Below, one piece after another: positions 50,153 to 58,002 of a stretch of DNA of 64,000 bases. The notes below the pieces were generated by a model. The model ran no database searches, had not been told where the DNA came from, and saw nothing but the letters and a program-made list of their open reading frames with translations. The position numbers and the translations under genes were made by a program. Within the stretch, counting starts at the first letter, position 1; each line of letters opens with the position of its first letter. Source of the stretch: WTGJ01 sp965237765 (GTDB taxonomy: Bacteria; Chloroflexota; Anaerolineae; Aggregatilineales; Phototrophicaceae); contig OZ250157.1 of the NCBI GenBank assembly GCA_965237765.1, positions 1,302,001 to 1,366,000 of the forward strand, read 5' to 3'.

Positions 50153-51186
50153 CAGCGGGAACCGGGTAGGGTCACAGGGGCCGTCGGTGCGGCGGGTGGT
50201 TTCGATTTCGATCGGATCGCGCGCGTTTCACTGATGACGACGTAGAGCACGCCGGCCACCAGGATGAAGCTGCCCAGCGATTCGCTGCCTGTTGGCAATT
50301 CGGCGAAGAGGTAGTAGGCCACCACCGCGCTGCCCACCGTGATGACCGGCCCCATCATCGCCAGCAAGGTCGCCGGGAAGTAGACGATGCAGTAAGTGAT
50401 GATGCCATGCCCGACCAATTGGGTGAGCAGCGTCATCACCACCAGCCAGAAATAGGCGCTGTGGGAATGGCCAAAGAAAGAGGAGCCGCTCGCCAGCAGC
50501 GCCAGCGTCGACGAAAGCGCGGCGAAACCCATCACGAGCCAGAGGTAGGTGAGCAAGGGAACGGTCTTGCGCAGGCTGCGACCGACGATCATGTAAACGG
50601 CGAAGCCGAGCGTACTCAGCAGGGCGAAGCCGACGCCGGGCAGCGAAGAGACGCCGGCCGAGCCGCCCACCTGGCCGATGCTGGCCGCGGCGACCACCAG
50701 GCCACCGGACACCGAAATGCACAGGCCGATCCAGACCCCCTGCCGCAGGTGCTCGCGCAGGATGCTCACCTCCAGCAACGCGATCCAGAGCGGGCCGGTG
50801 TTGATGATGGCTTGCGTGACGAGCACGTCGGTGGCTCGTAAGGCGAGCGACATCATCGCGAAATAGAGGCCGAGCAAGACGCCGCCGAGCGCGCCCAGGG
50901 CCAGCTGGCGTCGGCTCAGTTGGCGCAAGGCGGCGCGCTCAGCCGGCCGGCGCAGCAGGATGACGCTGAGGATGACCAGGGCGAGGGTGGGCCGGCCGGC
51001 GGCGACGGCCATGGGCGGTAGGCCAGCATCGAGCGTTATGCGCACCAGGGGGCTGGCGAAGACGAAGATGACGATGCCGATGCCGAGCGATATGTAAGCC
51101 AGGCGCGGGCGGGCGCTTTCGCTTGGTGCGGTGGGCTGCGGGTGAGCTGGGGCGATCGCTGTGGAAGCGATGGGTGGCGTGGGCAT
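50152..51186 (-). CDS. EamA/DMT family transporter
   Basis: 344 residues with ten predicted membrane helices in two EamA repeats (first about 35-160, second about 190-315). A Pro/Ser-rich cytoplasmic N-terminus of about 27 residues precedes helix 1. Typical drug/metabolite exporter or amino-acid exporter features; substrate unknown. Confidence 0.9.
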   Translation of the reverse strand: MPTPPIASTAIAPAHPQPTAPSESARPRLAYISLGIGIVIFVFASPLVRITLDAGLPPMAVAAGRPTLALVILSVILLRRPAERAALRQLSRRQLALGALGGVLLGLYFAMMSLALRATDVLVTQAIINTGPLWIALLEVSILREHLRQGVWIGLCISVSGGLVVAAASIGQVGGSAGVSSLPGVGFALLSTLGFAVYMIVGRSLRKTVPLLTYLWLVMGFAALSSTLALLASGSSFFGHSHSAYFWLVVMTLLTQLVGHGIITYCIVYFPATLLAMMGPVITVGSAVVAYYLFAELPTGSESLGSFILVAGVLYVVISETRAIRSKSKPPAAPTAPVTLPGSR

Positions 51187-51348
51187 CAGGCGGCGCCACT
51201 GGTGGCGTCATTCATCGGGACATCATAGCAGAGTCCGCCCGGTCGGATATGGACGCTTTTCATGTGCTCCTCAGTCCGGCCATGCAAGAAACCAGGGTCT
51301 TTACCTTTTTCACATCACATTCCACTCGACTTGGTGTTAATGGACTGG

Positions 51349-51376
51349 TTGACAACCGAGATAGGGAGAATATAAT
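51349..51376 (+). promoter_or_regulatory. consensus sigma-70 promoter for peptide cassette 2
   Basis: Perfect TTGACA (51349-51354), a 16-base spacer and perfect TATAAT (51371-51376). It lies 28-34 bases from the peptide start codons (51404, 51410). It is the best promoter match I see in the window and predicts strong expression. Confidence 0.85.
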
Positions 51377-51409
51377 TAACCTTGTCTGTATTGTGAGGAG
51401 GGAATGATC

Positions 51410-51694
51410 ATGAAGAGATTTAGTTTCATATTTCTGCTGGTAGTGGTGTTGCTACTGGCTGTCGTTCCCGCGCTGGGTGTGGGAGAGAATGCTGGGTTTT
51501 GTATAGACTAGGAGCGCGACGGTGGTGTCGGGGCGAGGTGTACCACCAACTGCGGCGGTTCCAACGGTAGCGATTGGGTCATAAGGTGCACAGTGCGTCA
51601 TCATTGGGATCGAGGGTATTTTTGTACGTGTTGGTGGTGTAACAACAATACAGCGCCCGGTGGATGCGGTGCGGCCAGACCGTGTCCGATTTAG
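51410..51694 (+). CDS. cysteine-rich exported small protein (cassette 2), interrupted by an in-frame TAG
   Basis: GAGGAGGG precedes two in-frame starts (51404, 51410). The signal peptide is MKRFSFIFLLVVVLLLAVVPALG. TAG at 51509-51511 (codon 34) interrupts the frame soon after the signal peptide. Beyond it the same frame continues for 60 codons to a second TAG at 51692 and encodes nine cysteines in the full 94 codons, with IRCT, GYFCTCWWC, CGAA and PC. That matches the order in the 21559-21816 peptide. As written only the signal peptide and nine residues would be made. Possible explanations are a recent CAG-to-TAG mutation, amber suppression or a sequence error. Confidence 0.7.
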
Positions 51695-51702
51695 GGGATG
51701 CG

Positions 51703-52119
51703 ATGACCAGTAAAAGGCTGCTGATCCTGCTGATGGTGGCGGTAGTTATGGTGGTGGGGTGTAACTACTTTGGGAAGAGATCTGATACGCCACCATCGCT
51801 TTCACCTTCTTCATCGTCAACGTCTGTGCCGCGCACTCTGCAACCGCCGCCAGCGGTGGATCGGCCGCTTTATTATTCAGAGAGCACGCTCGATAGTGGG
51901 ATTCTGGTGTACGGGCCAGACCTTTATCCTGCCTATGCGGAGGCTTATCCCGACGCGCCCTGTGCGACCTGGGATAACGGTGGTCTCAATTGGGTTTATC
52001 TCGATATGCCACCTGAAGAAAGGGGTTGGTTCGTTGAATTGAAACAACCCGAATATCGTTTTTGTGGCTTTCCGTCGCCATATCCGGAGAAACCAGCGGA
52101 GCCGACGGCGGCGCCATGA
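51703..52119 (+). CDS. lipoprotein partner of the cysteine-rich peptide (cassette 2)
   Basis: 138 residues from ATG 51703 (AGGGG upstream, 8 bases after the peptide stop). Signal peptide with lipobox VVGC (Cys20), a Ser/Pro linker, then the domain shared with 21052-21546: YPAYAEAYPDAPCATWDNGG, Trp-containing strand, PEYRFCGFPSPYPEKP. Both cysteines are conserved. The anchor differs (lipid here, transmembrane helix there) while the domain is kept, so the function probably requires outward display on the membrane. No known family recognised. Confidence 0.8.
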   Translation: MTSKRLLILLMVAVVMVVGCNYFGKRSDTPPSLSPSSSSTSVPRTLQPPPAVDRPLYYSESTLDSGILVYGPDLYPAYAEAYPDAPCATWDNGGLNWVYLDMPPEERGWFVELKQPEYRFCGFPSPYPEKPAEPTAAP

Positions 52120-52142
52120 GTGAGGCATTCAGGCACTACCGA

Positions 52143-52177
52143 ACACCGTCCGTATCAGCGGGCGGTGTCTTTTTTTG
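52143..52177 (+). terminator. intrinsic terminator of peptide cassette 2
   Basis: ACACCGTCCG (52143-52152), loop TATCAG, CGGGCGGTGT (52159-52168), then C and seven or more Ts. Stem of ten pairs with one G-U. Confidence 0.92.
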
Positions 52178-52202
52178 ATGATGAGAACTTGGGATGCTTT
52201 TC

Positions 52203-52293
52203 GCCGGCATCAAGATGCGCGACTCCAGCAGCAATGGAGGGCCTGCGGGCCGCGGAATTCGTGGCCGTTGGGTCAGGCGCGCGCGGCCGCCTC
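52203..52293. repeat. relict duplicate of the P450 gene 3' end (direct repeat, left copy)
   Basis: These 91 bases align without gaps, at about 75-80 % identity, to 53905-53995, the last codons of the P450 gene plus following sequence. The two copies flank the class III aminotransferase gene. No other part of a P450 gene is present here. A 15-base tandem duplication (AGGATATCATCCTGC type, 52308-52337) follows. Confidence 0.75.
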
Positions 52294-52381
52294 AGCAATC
52301 GTCAACCAGGATATCATCCTGCAGGATGTCATCCTGCCATTCGGGCTGCGCTGGTTTGTCGCTAGACCCTCGGCTTAGCGA

Positions 52382-53725
52382 TCAACCCGCAGCCCGCGTG
52401 ATCGCATCGCCCATCGTATTGATGACGATATCGACCTCATCCGCTGTGATGCAAAGCGGTGGCGAAAAGGCGATCGTCCCGCCTAGTGGGCGCGCCCGCA
52501 AGCCCATCTCCAACGCCAAATCGCTGATGATAGCTGCCGTAGCCGCATCCTCTGCACGACTTTCCTTATTGACGACGACGTCAATGCCCGCCAGCAAACC
52601 CACGCCGCGCGCATTGTCAATGTTCGGGAATTCATCCACCAAACCCTGCAAACCTTCCAGCAAACGCGCGCCCATATCCGCGCTGTTCTGCAGCAAACCA
52701 TCGCGCTCGATGATATCGATATTGGCGATGCCCACCGCACAAGCCGCCGCATGACCGGAGTAGGTATATCCATGCATCCAGCTTTGATCGGCCGGCGCAT
52801 TCAATATCACATCGCGAATGGCATCCGTCACCTGCATACCGCCCAGCGGGATATAACCGCTCGTCACGCCTTTGGCAAACTGCATGATATCCGGCGCAAT
52901 CGCGTACTGATCACTACCAAACCAGGTGCCGGTGCGCCCAAATCCAGTAATCACCTCATCCACAATCAGCAAGACCTCGTATTTTTGGCAGATGTCCTGC
53001 ACCAGATCAAAATAACCCTCGTCCGGCAGCACCAAACCACCGGCGCCTTGAATCGGCTCGGCAATGAATGCCGCGACCGTGTCAGGTCCCTCGCGGATAA
53101 TTGTCTCTTCCAAAGCGCGCGCCGCTGCTTGCGCCACCGACTCTCCCTCGTTGATGTCGCCGGCGTAACGATAGCCGTTCGGGTTAGGAATATGGATGAA
53201 GCCGTCAACCAGCGGACCGAACATGCTGTGATATTTGCTGATGCCCGTCGCGCTCATGGCAGCCATCGTAATCCCGTGATAGCCAAACAAGCGCGAGATG
53301 ATCTTGGTTTTGTCCATCTTACCCAACTGACGCCAATAAAATCGAGCCGTCTTGAACGAGGTGTCGCTCGATTCGGAGCCGCCCGAAGTAAAATAGGTGA
53401 AGTTCATATTGGGACGGAAGAAACCCGCCAGTTTGTCCGCCAGCATCGACGAGGGCGGATTGCTCATGCCGGCAAAACCCGCCGTATAGGGCAGATCAAG
53501 CATCTGCTCATAAGCGACCTTTGGCAATTCGGCGTTGCCATAGCCGATATTCACATTCCATAAGCCCGCCATGCCGTCGAGGATCTTCTTGCCATCCGTG
53601 GTATAGAGCCAAACCCCGTCCGCTTTGTTGACCATCGCCGGATTCTCCACACGCGAGGGATGGTGCAGCCCATGCAGCTGGTGCCTGTCCTGTTCAATCA
53701 ATGTAGCGTGGTGATAATCGCTCAT
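52382..53725 (-). CDS. class III (omega) aminotransferase
   Basis: 447 residues from ATG 53725; the frame is open to 53812. PLP-dependent aminotransferase of the omega-amino acid/taurine/putrescine type: DGMAGLWNVNIGYGN, YFTSGGSESSDTSFK, SRLFGYHGITMAAMSATG, EPIQGAGGLVLP, LLIVDEVITGFGRTG (PLP Asp) and the Schiff-base Lys in FAKGVTSGYIPLGG. Codon use is visibly less GC-rich than that of its neighbours, and the gene is bracketed by two copies of the P450 3' end, both signs of insertion from elsewhere. Donor amine not predictable. Confidence 0.93.
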   Translation of the reverse strand: MSDYHHATLIEQDRHQLHGLHHPSRVENPAMVNKADGVWLYTTDGKKILDGMAGLWNVNIGYGNAELPKVAYEQMLDLPYTAGFAGMSNPPSSMLADKLAGFFRPNMNFTYFTSGGSESSDTSFKTARFYWRQLGKMDKTKIISRLFGYHGITMAAMSATGISKYHSMFGPLVDGFIHIPNPNGYRYAGDINEGESVAQAAARALEETIIREGPDTVAAFIAEPIQGAGGLVLPDEGYFDLVQDICQKYEVLLIVDEVITGFGRTGTWFGSDQYAIAPDIMQFAKGVTSGYIPLGGMQVTDAIRDVILNAPADQSWMHGYTYSGHAAACAVGIANIDIIERDGLLQNSADMGARLLEGLQGLVDEFPNIDNARGVGLLAGIDVVVNKESRAEDAATAAIISDLALEMGLRARPLGGTIAFSPPLCITADEVDIVINTMGDAITRAAG

Positions 53726-53904
53726 CTCATCTCTTTTCTTTTCTCGCAGTTTGATAGTAGACATAAGAATACTGGATTGCGCCTCTTCCCCCAAGAATCG
53801 GTGGCGGCGCATGATCTTATAGCCGTCTGCATCGTCATTGGCGGCATCCCAATTAAGCGTGTCGCTGGCTGGCTGGGGCCGGGGCGACGACCGTGGCGAC
53901 GGGC

Positions 53905-53995
53905 GCCGGTATCAAGATGCGCGCTCCCAGCAACAATGCAAGGCGCGCGGGCCGCGGAATTCATGTCCGCGTGGGCGCGCCCGCTCGGCCGCCTC
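53905..53995. repeat. P450 3'-end direct repeat (right copy, part of the intact gene)
   Basis: Matches 52203-52293. It includes the P450 codons for FRGPRALHCCW and the stop, plus about 7 bases beyond it. Confidence 0.75.
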
Positions 53996-55123
53996 TTCAT
54001 CGTCGCGCAGGCGCAGATTCGGCAACGCTTTGAAGAGCGCGCGCAGCCCGAGCTGCCCCTCCAGCCGCGCCAGCGCCGCCCCCAGGCAATAGTGCGGGCC
54101 GATGGCGAAGGAGAGGTGATCGCCCGCCCGCGCCCGGCGGATATCGAAACGCTCTGGCTCGGTGAAATGCGCCGCGTCGCGGTTGGCGGCGGAGAGAATG
54201 CATTGCGCCACCTCGCCGGCGGCCAAATCCACACCGCTCAGCGTCGTCGGCCGCGTAATATGGCGGGTGGCCGTTTGCACGGGCGCCTCCCAACGCAGGG
54301 CTTCCTCCAGCGCGTTTGGCAACAGCGACCAATCGGCGCGCAGGGCGGCGAGTTGGGCCGGGTGTTGCAGCAGCGCCCAGATCGTGTTGCCCAGCATGGC
54401 GGCCGTCGTCTCCCGGCCGCCGAAGATGGTCAGGATGGTGTTGGCGACGATGGCGTCTTCATCCAGGTGGTGCTGGGGGTGGCAGGCGATGGCGCTGAGC
54501 GTGGATTCATCCGGTTCATCGGCGAGGCGTTGCAGGTGCGCGCGGATCTCCGCGCCGAAGGCTTGGGTGGCGGCGCGGCCGCGGGCGCGGATTTCCTCGT
54601 CGCGCGTGAAGTTGGCGAGGGCGGCGGCGATGTCGTCATACCAGGCGCGGAACTGGTCGAGATCGGCCAACGGCAGGCCGAGCACCTGCGTGACGCTAAT
54701 GATGGCGAGCGGGTCGCAGAATTCGCTCATCAGATCGCCTTCGCCGCGCGCCGCGAATTGACTGATGAGCGAGGCGACCAGCTCGCTGATGCCCTCGGTA
54801 TGGAGGCGGCGCAGGCGGCGCGGTTGGTAGGCTTCGGCGAAAGGCGCGCGCTGACAGCGGTGCGCTTCGCCGTCGAGAGAGAGCATCATCTCGCCGATCG
54901 TGTCGCGTAGGAGCGAATGGGGGGAGGCGACGGTGTAGGTTGCCGTGTCGTAGAGCACGGTGAGGATGTCTTCGCGCCGGGTGACGTACCATTGTTGGGT
55001 TTCGCCGACCCAGCTGATGGGCTCGCGCGCTTGTAGTTGTCGGTAATAGGGGTAGGGGTTCTCGGCGAGTTGAGCGAGGCGAATCCGGTCGCCGAGGGGG
55101 AATTGGCGCGCGCGCGGGTTCAT
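53912..55123 (-). CDS. cytochrome P450
   Basis: 403 residues from ATG 55123; the open frame upstream to 55321 is mostly dispersed-repeat sequence. I-helix GGRETTAAM, K-helix EALR (E274, R277), and heme loop FAIGPHYCLG with C346 as the thiolate ligand. It is a class I bacterial P450 that needs ferredoxin and reductase from elsewhere, since none is adjacent. Substrate unknown. Confidence 0.94.
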   Translation of the reverse strand: MNPRARQFPLGDRIRLAQLAENPYPYYRQLQAREPISWVGETQQWYVTRREDILTVLYDTATYTVASPHSLLRDTIGEMMLSLDGEAHRCQRAPFAEAYQPRRLRRLHTEGISELVASLISQFAARGEGDLMSEFCDPLAIISVTQVLGLPLADLDQFRAWYDDIAAALANFTRDEEIRARGRAATQAFGAEIRAHLQRLADEPDESTLSAIACHPQHHLDEDAIVANTILTIFGGRETTAAMLGNTIWALLQHPAQLAALRADWSLLPNALEEALRWEAPVQTATRHITRPTTLSGVDLAAGEVAQCILSAANRDAAHFTEPERFDIRRARAGDHLSFAIGPHYCLGAALARLEGQLGLRALFKALPNLRLRDDEEAAERARPRGHEFRGPRALHCCWERAS

Positions 55124-55137
55124 CTGGCGGAGTATAG

Positions 55138-55272
55138 CGCGTGCCGCCGATCCTCGGATCGGCACTTCGCGGCGCGTGCTGGCACTTCGCAGCGCGTGCG
55201 TAAGATGCCGCCTGTTGCCGTCACTTCGCGGCCGTAAGAAGCGCGTGTGGGCACTTCGCCATCGTAAGAGAG
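55138..55272 (+). repeat. dispersed-repeat cluster between P450 and DNA polymerase IV
   Basis: Four or so diverged units and part-units (GCGCGTGCCG..GGCACTTCGCGG, GCGCGTGCTGGCACTTCGCAG, TCACTTCGCGGCCGTAAGAAGC, GGGCACTTCGCCATCGTAAGA). More diverged than the other arrays, with one unit interrupted by CCGATCCTCGGATCG. Confidence 0.85.
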
Positions 55273-55343
55273 TGGCGCGGCGCGCAGAGCGCCTGTGGCA
55301 CGCCACCCGAAATTGTCCCACTTAGGCAAAATGCTGGCATTTA

Positions 55344-55359
55344 TAGAAAATATATTCTA
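55344..55359 (+). promoter_or_regulatory. palindromic operator-like site upstream of dinB
   Basis: TAGAA, six A/T bases, TTCTA. The site sits in an A/T-rich patch 33 bases before the DNA polymerase IV start and overlaps a possible -10 (TATTAT, 55358-55363). Position suggests a repressor site; LexA is the obvious candidate for this gene but the motif is not one I can assign. Confidence 0.45.
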
Positions 55360-55391
55360 TTATCCAGCGCGCCATGATGAGGAGCCCCACC

Positions 55392-56588
55392 ATGCCGCGC
55401 ACGATCCTGCACATCGATATGGATGCTTTTTATTGCGCGGTGGAGGAGCGCCGCGACCCGGCGCTGCGCAGCAAAGCCTTCGCCGTCGGCGGGCCGTCGT
55501 CACGCAGCGTCGTCGCCAGTTGTTCTTATCCGGCGCGACACCGTGGCGTGCGCACGGCCATGCCGTCGGGCCAGGCCCGCCGTATCTGTCCGGAGCTCAT
55601 CTTCATCCGCGGCGATTACGAGGATTTCGTCCACACATCCAGGCAGATCCGGCGGATTCTGGCCGATTATTCCCCTCGGCTGGAGCCGCTCTCGGTGGAT
55701 GAAGCCTGGTTACAGGTGGATGGCGACGCCAAGGCGGGGGAAGCGATCGCGCGAGCGCTGCGGGAGCGCATCAACCGCGAATTACGCCTGCCTTGCTCCA
55801 TTGGCCTTTCCACTAACAAACTGGTGGCCAAGATCGCTTCCGGTGTGGGCAAGAAGCGCAAAGCCCGTTATTTTCCGCTGCGTTACCCCAACACGCTGGA
55901 GATCGTGCCGCCGGGCGAGGAGGCAGACTACCTCGCGCCCTTGCCCATTGAGGTGATCTGGGGCATCGGGTCACGCAGCGCTCCACGCTTGCATGCCCTC
56001 GGCATCCGTCGCATTGAGGAGCTGCGCACCCTCAGCCAGTTCACGCTACAGCGCGAATTCGGCGCCAGCGGCCGCGGTTTTTGGGAGCGCGCGCGTGGCA
56101 TCGACGACAGCCCGCTCATCACTGAGCCGTCTCCCAGCAAGTCAGTTGGCCGGGGGCGGACCTTCCCCTACGACCTGCGCCAGGAGAGTGACTTGCGCGA
56201 GCAACTGCGTTTGCTGGGGATGGATGTGATGAAACGCTTGCGGGGCGGGGAATTACGCGGCCGCGTTGTGTGTCTCAGCCTGCGCTGGTCTGATTTCACA
56301 TCTTGCCAGCGTCAACGGCGGTTGCCCGCCCTGTGTGATGACCCGGATACTTTCCTGGCGATCGCGCAGCAGCTATTCACTGAGCTTTGGCAGCCCGGCC
56401 GGCCGGTGCGTAAGTTGACGGTGAGGATGGCCGCTTGTGTGCGAAGCAACCGGCTCTCCTGGGCGGGTACACTCTGGGATCTTCGGAGGGGCGGCGCAGC
56501 GCAGGCGCGAGATGACCGGCGCGGCGGGCAGATAGGGCGAGCGATGATGGTAGGAAGGGGAACCACCTGTTTTCACCATTTGGTATAA
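55392..56588 (+). CDS. dinB: DNA polymerase IV (Y-family)
   Basis: 398 residues from ATG 55392 (GAGGAG 8 bases upstream). Catalytic ILHIDMDAFYCAVEE with the first Asp, SYPARHRGVRTAMP, and LSVDEAWLQV with the Asp-Glu pair (Trp in place of the usual Phe). HhH motif region VIWGIGSRSAPRLHALGI and a little-finger domain follow. Translesion synthesis and stress mutagenesis. The last 30 residues are Arg/Gly-rich and poorly matched to the family. The usual beta-clamp binding tail is not evident. Confidence 0.92.
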   Translation: MPRTILHIDMDAFYCAVEERRDPALRSKAFAVGGPSSRSVVASCSYPARHRGVRTAMPSGQARRICPELIFIRGDYEDFVHTSRQIRRILADYSPRLEPLSVDEAWLQVDGDAKAGEAIARALRERINRELRLPCSIGLSTNKLVAKIASGVGKKRKARYFPLRYPNTLEIVPPGEEADYLAPLPIEVIWGIGSRSAPRLHALGIRRIEELRTLSQFTLQREFGASGRGFWERARGIDDSPLITEPSPSKSVGRGRTFPYDLRQESDLREQLRLLGMDVMKRLRGGELRGRVVCLSLRWSDFTSCQRQRRLPALCDDPDTFLAIAQQLFTELWQPGRPVRKLTVRMAACVRSNRLSWAGTLWDLRRGGAAQARDDRRGGQIGRAMMVGRGTTCFHHLV

Positions 56589-56589
56589 T
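56581..56589 (+). promoter_or_regulatory. extended -10 promoter for cyclopropane synthase gene
   Basis: TGGTATAAT is a full extended -10 (TGnTATAAT). No good -35 is seen, as expected for this promoter type. It overlaps the last codon of dinB, so the gene can be transcribed independently. Confidence 0.65.
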
Positions 56590-56621
56590 TAGCACGATAA
56601 GCGATGTGTAGGGAGGCGGCC

Positions 56622-57977
56622 ATGGCAGAAATGAGCAGAACGATGGTCGCCAGTCAGGACCGCCATGCGCGTATTGCCCTAGATTTCCTACAGAACGTGC
56701 TTGGCGATTATCACCCGCGCAATTTCGCCGTCGAACTCTGGGACGGCACGACCTGGGAAGCAGAGACGGGTAAGCCACTGTTCACCATCGTCCTCAAGCA
56801 CCCCGGCGCGCTGCGGCGCATGTTCCTGCCGCCGAACGAGCTGACGATGGGCGAGGCTTATATCTTCGGCGATTTCGAGGTGCGCGGCTCGCTCCATGAT
56901 ATGATGCGATTGGCCGAATTCCTGCTCGACGAGCAAGAGTGGGGTCTGTGGCAACAGCTGAGCGCCGCCTGGTCGCTATTGCGGTTACCACGCGCTTTGC
57001 CCGTTGCCACCGAACACCGCGCCGAGCTCGGTGGCGAACAGCATTCCATCACGCGGGACCGCCAGGCCATCCGTTATCACTACGATGTCAGCAACGAGTT
57101 CTATTCCCTTTTCCTCGATGAGCGCATGGTCTATTCCTGCGCCTATTTCGCCGATGCCGAGGAAAGCCTGGATGCCGCGCAGGCGCGCAAGCTGGATTAC
57201 ATCTGCCGCAAATTGCGCTTGCAACCGGGCGACCGCCTGCTGGATATCGGCTGCGGCTGGGGCGCGCTCGTGATGCACGCCGCGCAGTACTACGGCGCAT
57301 ACGCGCATGGCATCACCCTCAGCGAGCGCCAGGCCGATCTGGCCGAGGAGCGCATCGCCGCTGCCGGCCTCAGCGACCGTTGCCGCGTGGAAGTTCTCGA
57401 TTACCGCGAGATCGAAGAAGAAGGTGGCTATGACAAGCTGGTGAGCGTCGGCATGGTCGAGCATGTGGGCTCACAGGCGTTGCCGATCTATTTCGCACAG
57501 GCCTGGCGCCTCTTACGGCCGGGCGGGCTTTTCCTGAACCACGGCATCGCCACTTTGCAAGGGCAAGAGCCGCGCATGCCTTCCTTCACGCTCAAATATG
57601 TCTTCCCCGATGGCGAGTTGCTGCCGATCAACCGCATGTTGCTCTTCGCCGAGGAGGCCGGCTTCGAAGTGCGCGACCTGGAAAGCCTGCGCGAGCATTA
57701 TGCTCTCACGCTCAAGAATTGGGTGCAACGCCTGCAAGCGAACCGCCAGCGCGCCCTCGAGTTGGTCGACCCGGTTACCTACCGCACCTGGGAGCTGTAC
57801 ATGTCCGGCGCGTGGCATATCTTCGACGTGCAGATCAATAACGTCTACCAAGCGTTATTGCTGAAGGTGATCACCGCTCGCACCTGCCGCTCACGCGGGG
57901 CGATTGGTACGCGCAAGGCCCCTGATCGCTCGCACCTGCCGCTCACGCGGGGCGATTGGTACGCGGCGGGGCCTTAA
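56622..57977 (+). CDS. cfa: cyclopropane-fatty-acyl-phospholipid synthase family protein
   Basis: 451 residues from ATG 56622 (GGGAGG 5 bases upstream). N-terminal lipid-binding domain (LTMGEAYIFGDFEVRGSLHDMM), then the SAM-methyltransferase core: HYDVSNEFYSLFLDERMVYSCAYF, LLDIGCGWGALV, YGAYAHGITLSERQ, SVGMVEHVG and KYVFPDGELLP. It methylenates unsaturated acyl chains in membrane phospholipids. The C-terminus holds a 52-bp tandem duplication: the family ending LPLTRGDWY is preceded by an out-of-frame copy of the same DNA, which inserts TCRSRGAIGTRKAPDRSH. Confidence 0.94.
   Translation: MAEMSRTMVASQDRHARIALDFLQNVLGDYHPRNFAVELWDGTTWEAETGKPLFTIVLKHPGALRRMFLPPNELTMGEAYIFGDFEVRGSLHDMMRLAEFLLDEQEWGLWQQLSAAWSLLRLPRALPVATEHRAELGGEQHSITRDRQAIRYHYDVSNEFYSLFLDERMVYSCAYFADAEESLDAAQARKLDYICRKLRLQPGDRLLDIGCGWGALVMHAAQYYGAYAHGITLSERQADLAEERIAAAGLSDRCRVEVLDYREIEEEGGYDKLVSVGMVEHVGSQALPIYFAQAWRLLRPGGLFLNHGIATLQGQEPRMPSFTLKYVFPDGELLPINRMLLFAEEAGFEVRDLESLREHYALTLKNWVQRLQANRQRALELVDPVTYRTWELYMSGAWHIFDVQINNVYQALLLKVITARTCRSRGAIGTRKAPDRSHLPLTRGDWYAAGP
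57875..57971 (+). repeat. 52-bp tandem duplication at the 3' end of cfa
   Basis: Period 52 from CGCTCGCACCTGCCGCTCAC at 57875 to the same string at 57927. Because 52 is not a multiple of three the first copy is read in a different frame. The second copy gives the family-typical ending. Confidence 0.9.
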
Positions 57978-58002
57978 TCGTCCCGCCCATTCGGGCGCGG
58001 AA

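Noticed and set aside
51410..51694. Lanthipeptide or other RiPP precursor
   Set aside because: No modifying enzyme or dedicated exporter is nearby, and the product has a classical signal peptide rather than a leader with a protease site; a disulphide-bonded exported peptide is more likely.
57491..57510. Apparent dispersed-repeat match in cfa (CCTCTTACGGCCGGG)
   Set aside because: It encodes the normal LLRPGG motif of methyltransferases; similarity to the repeat is chance.
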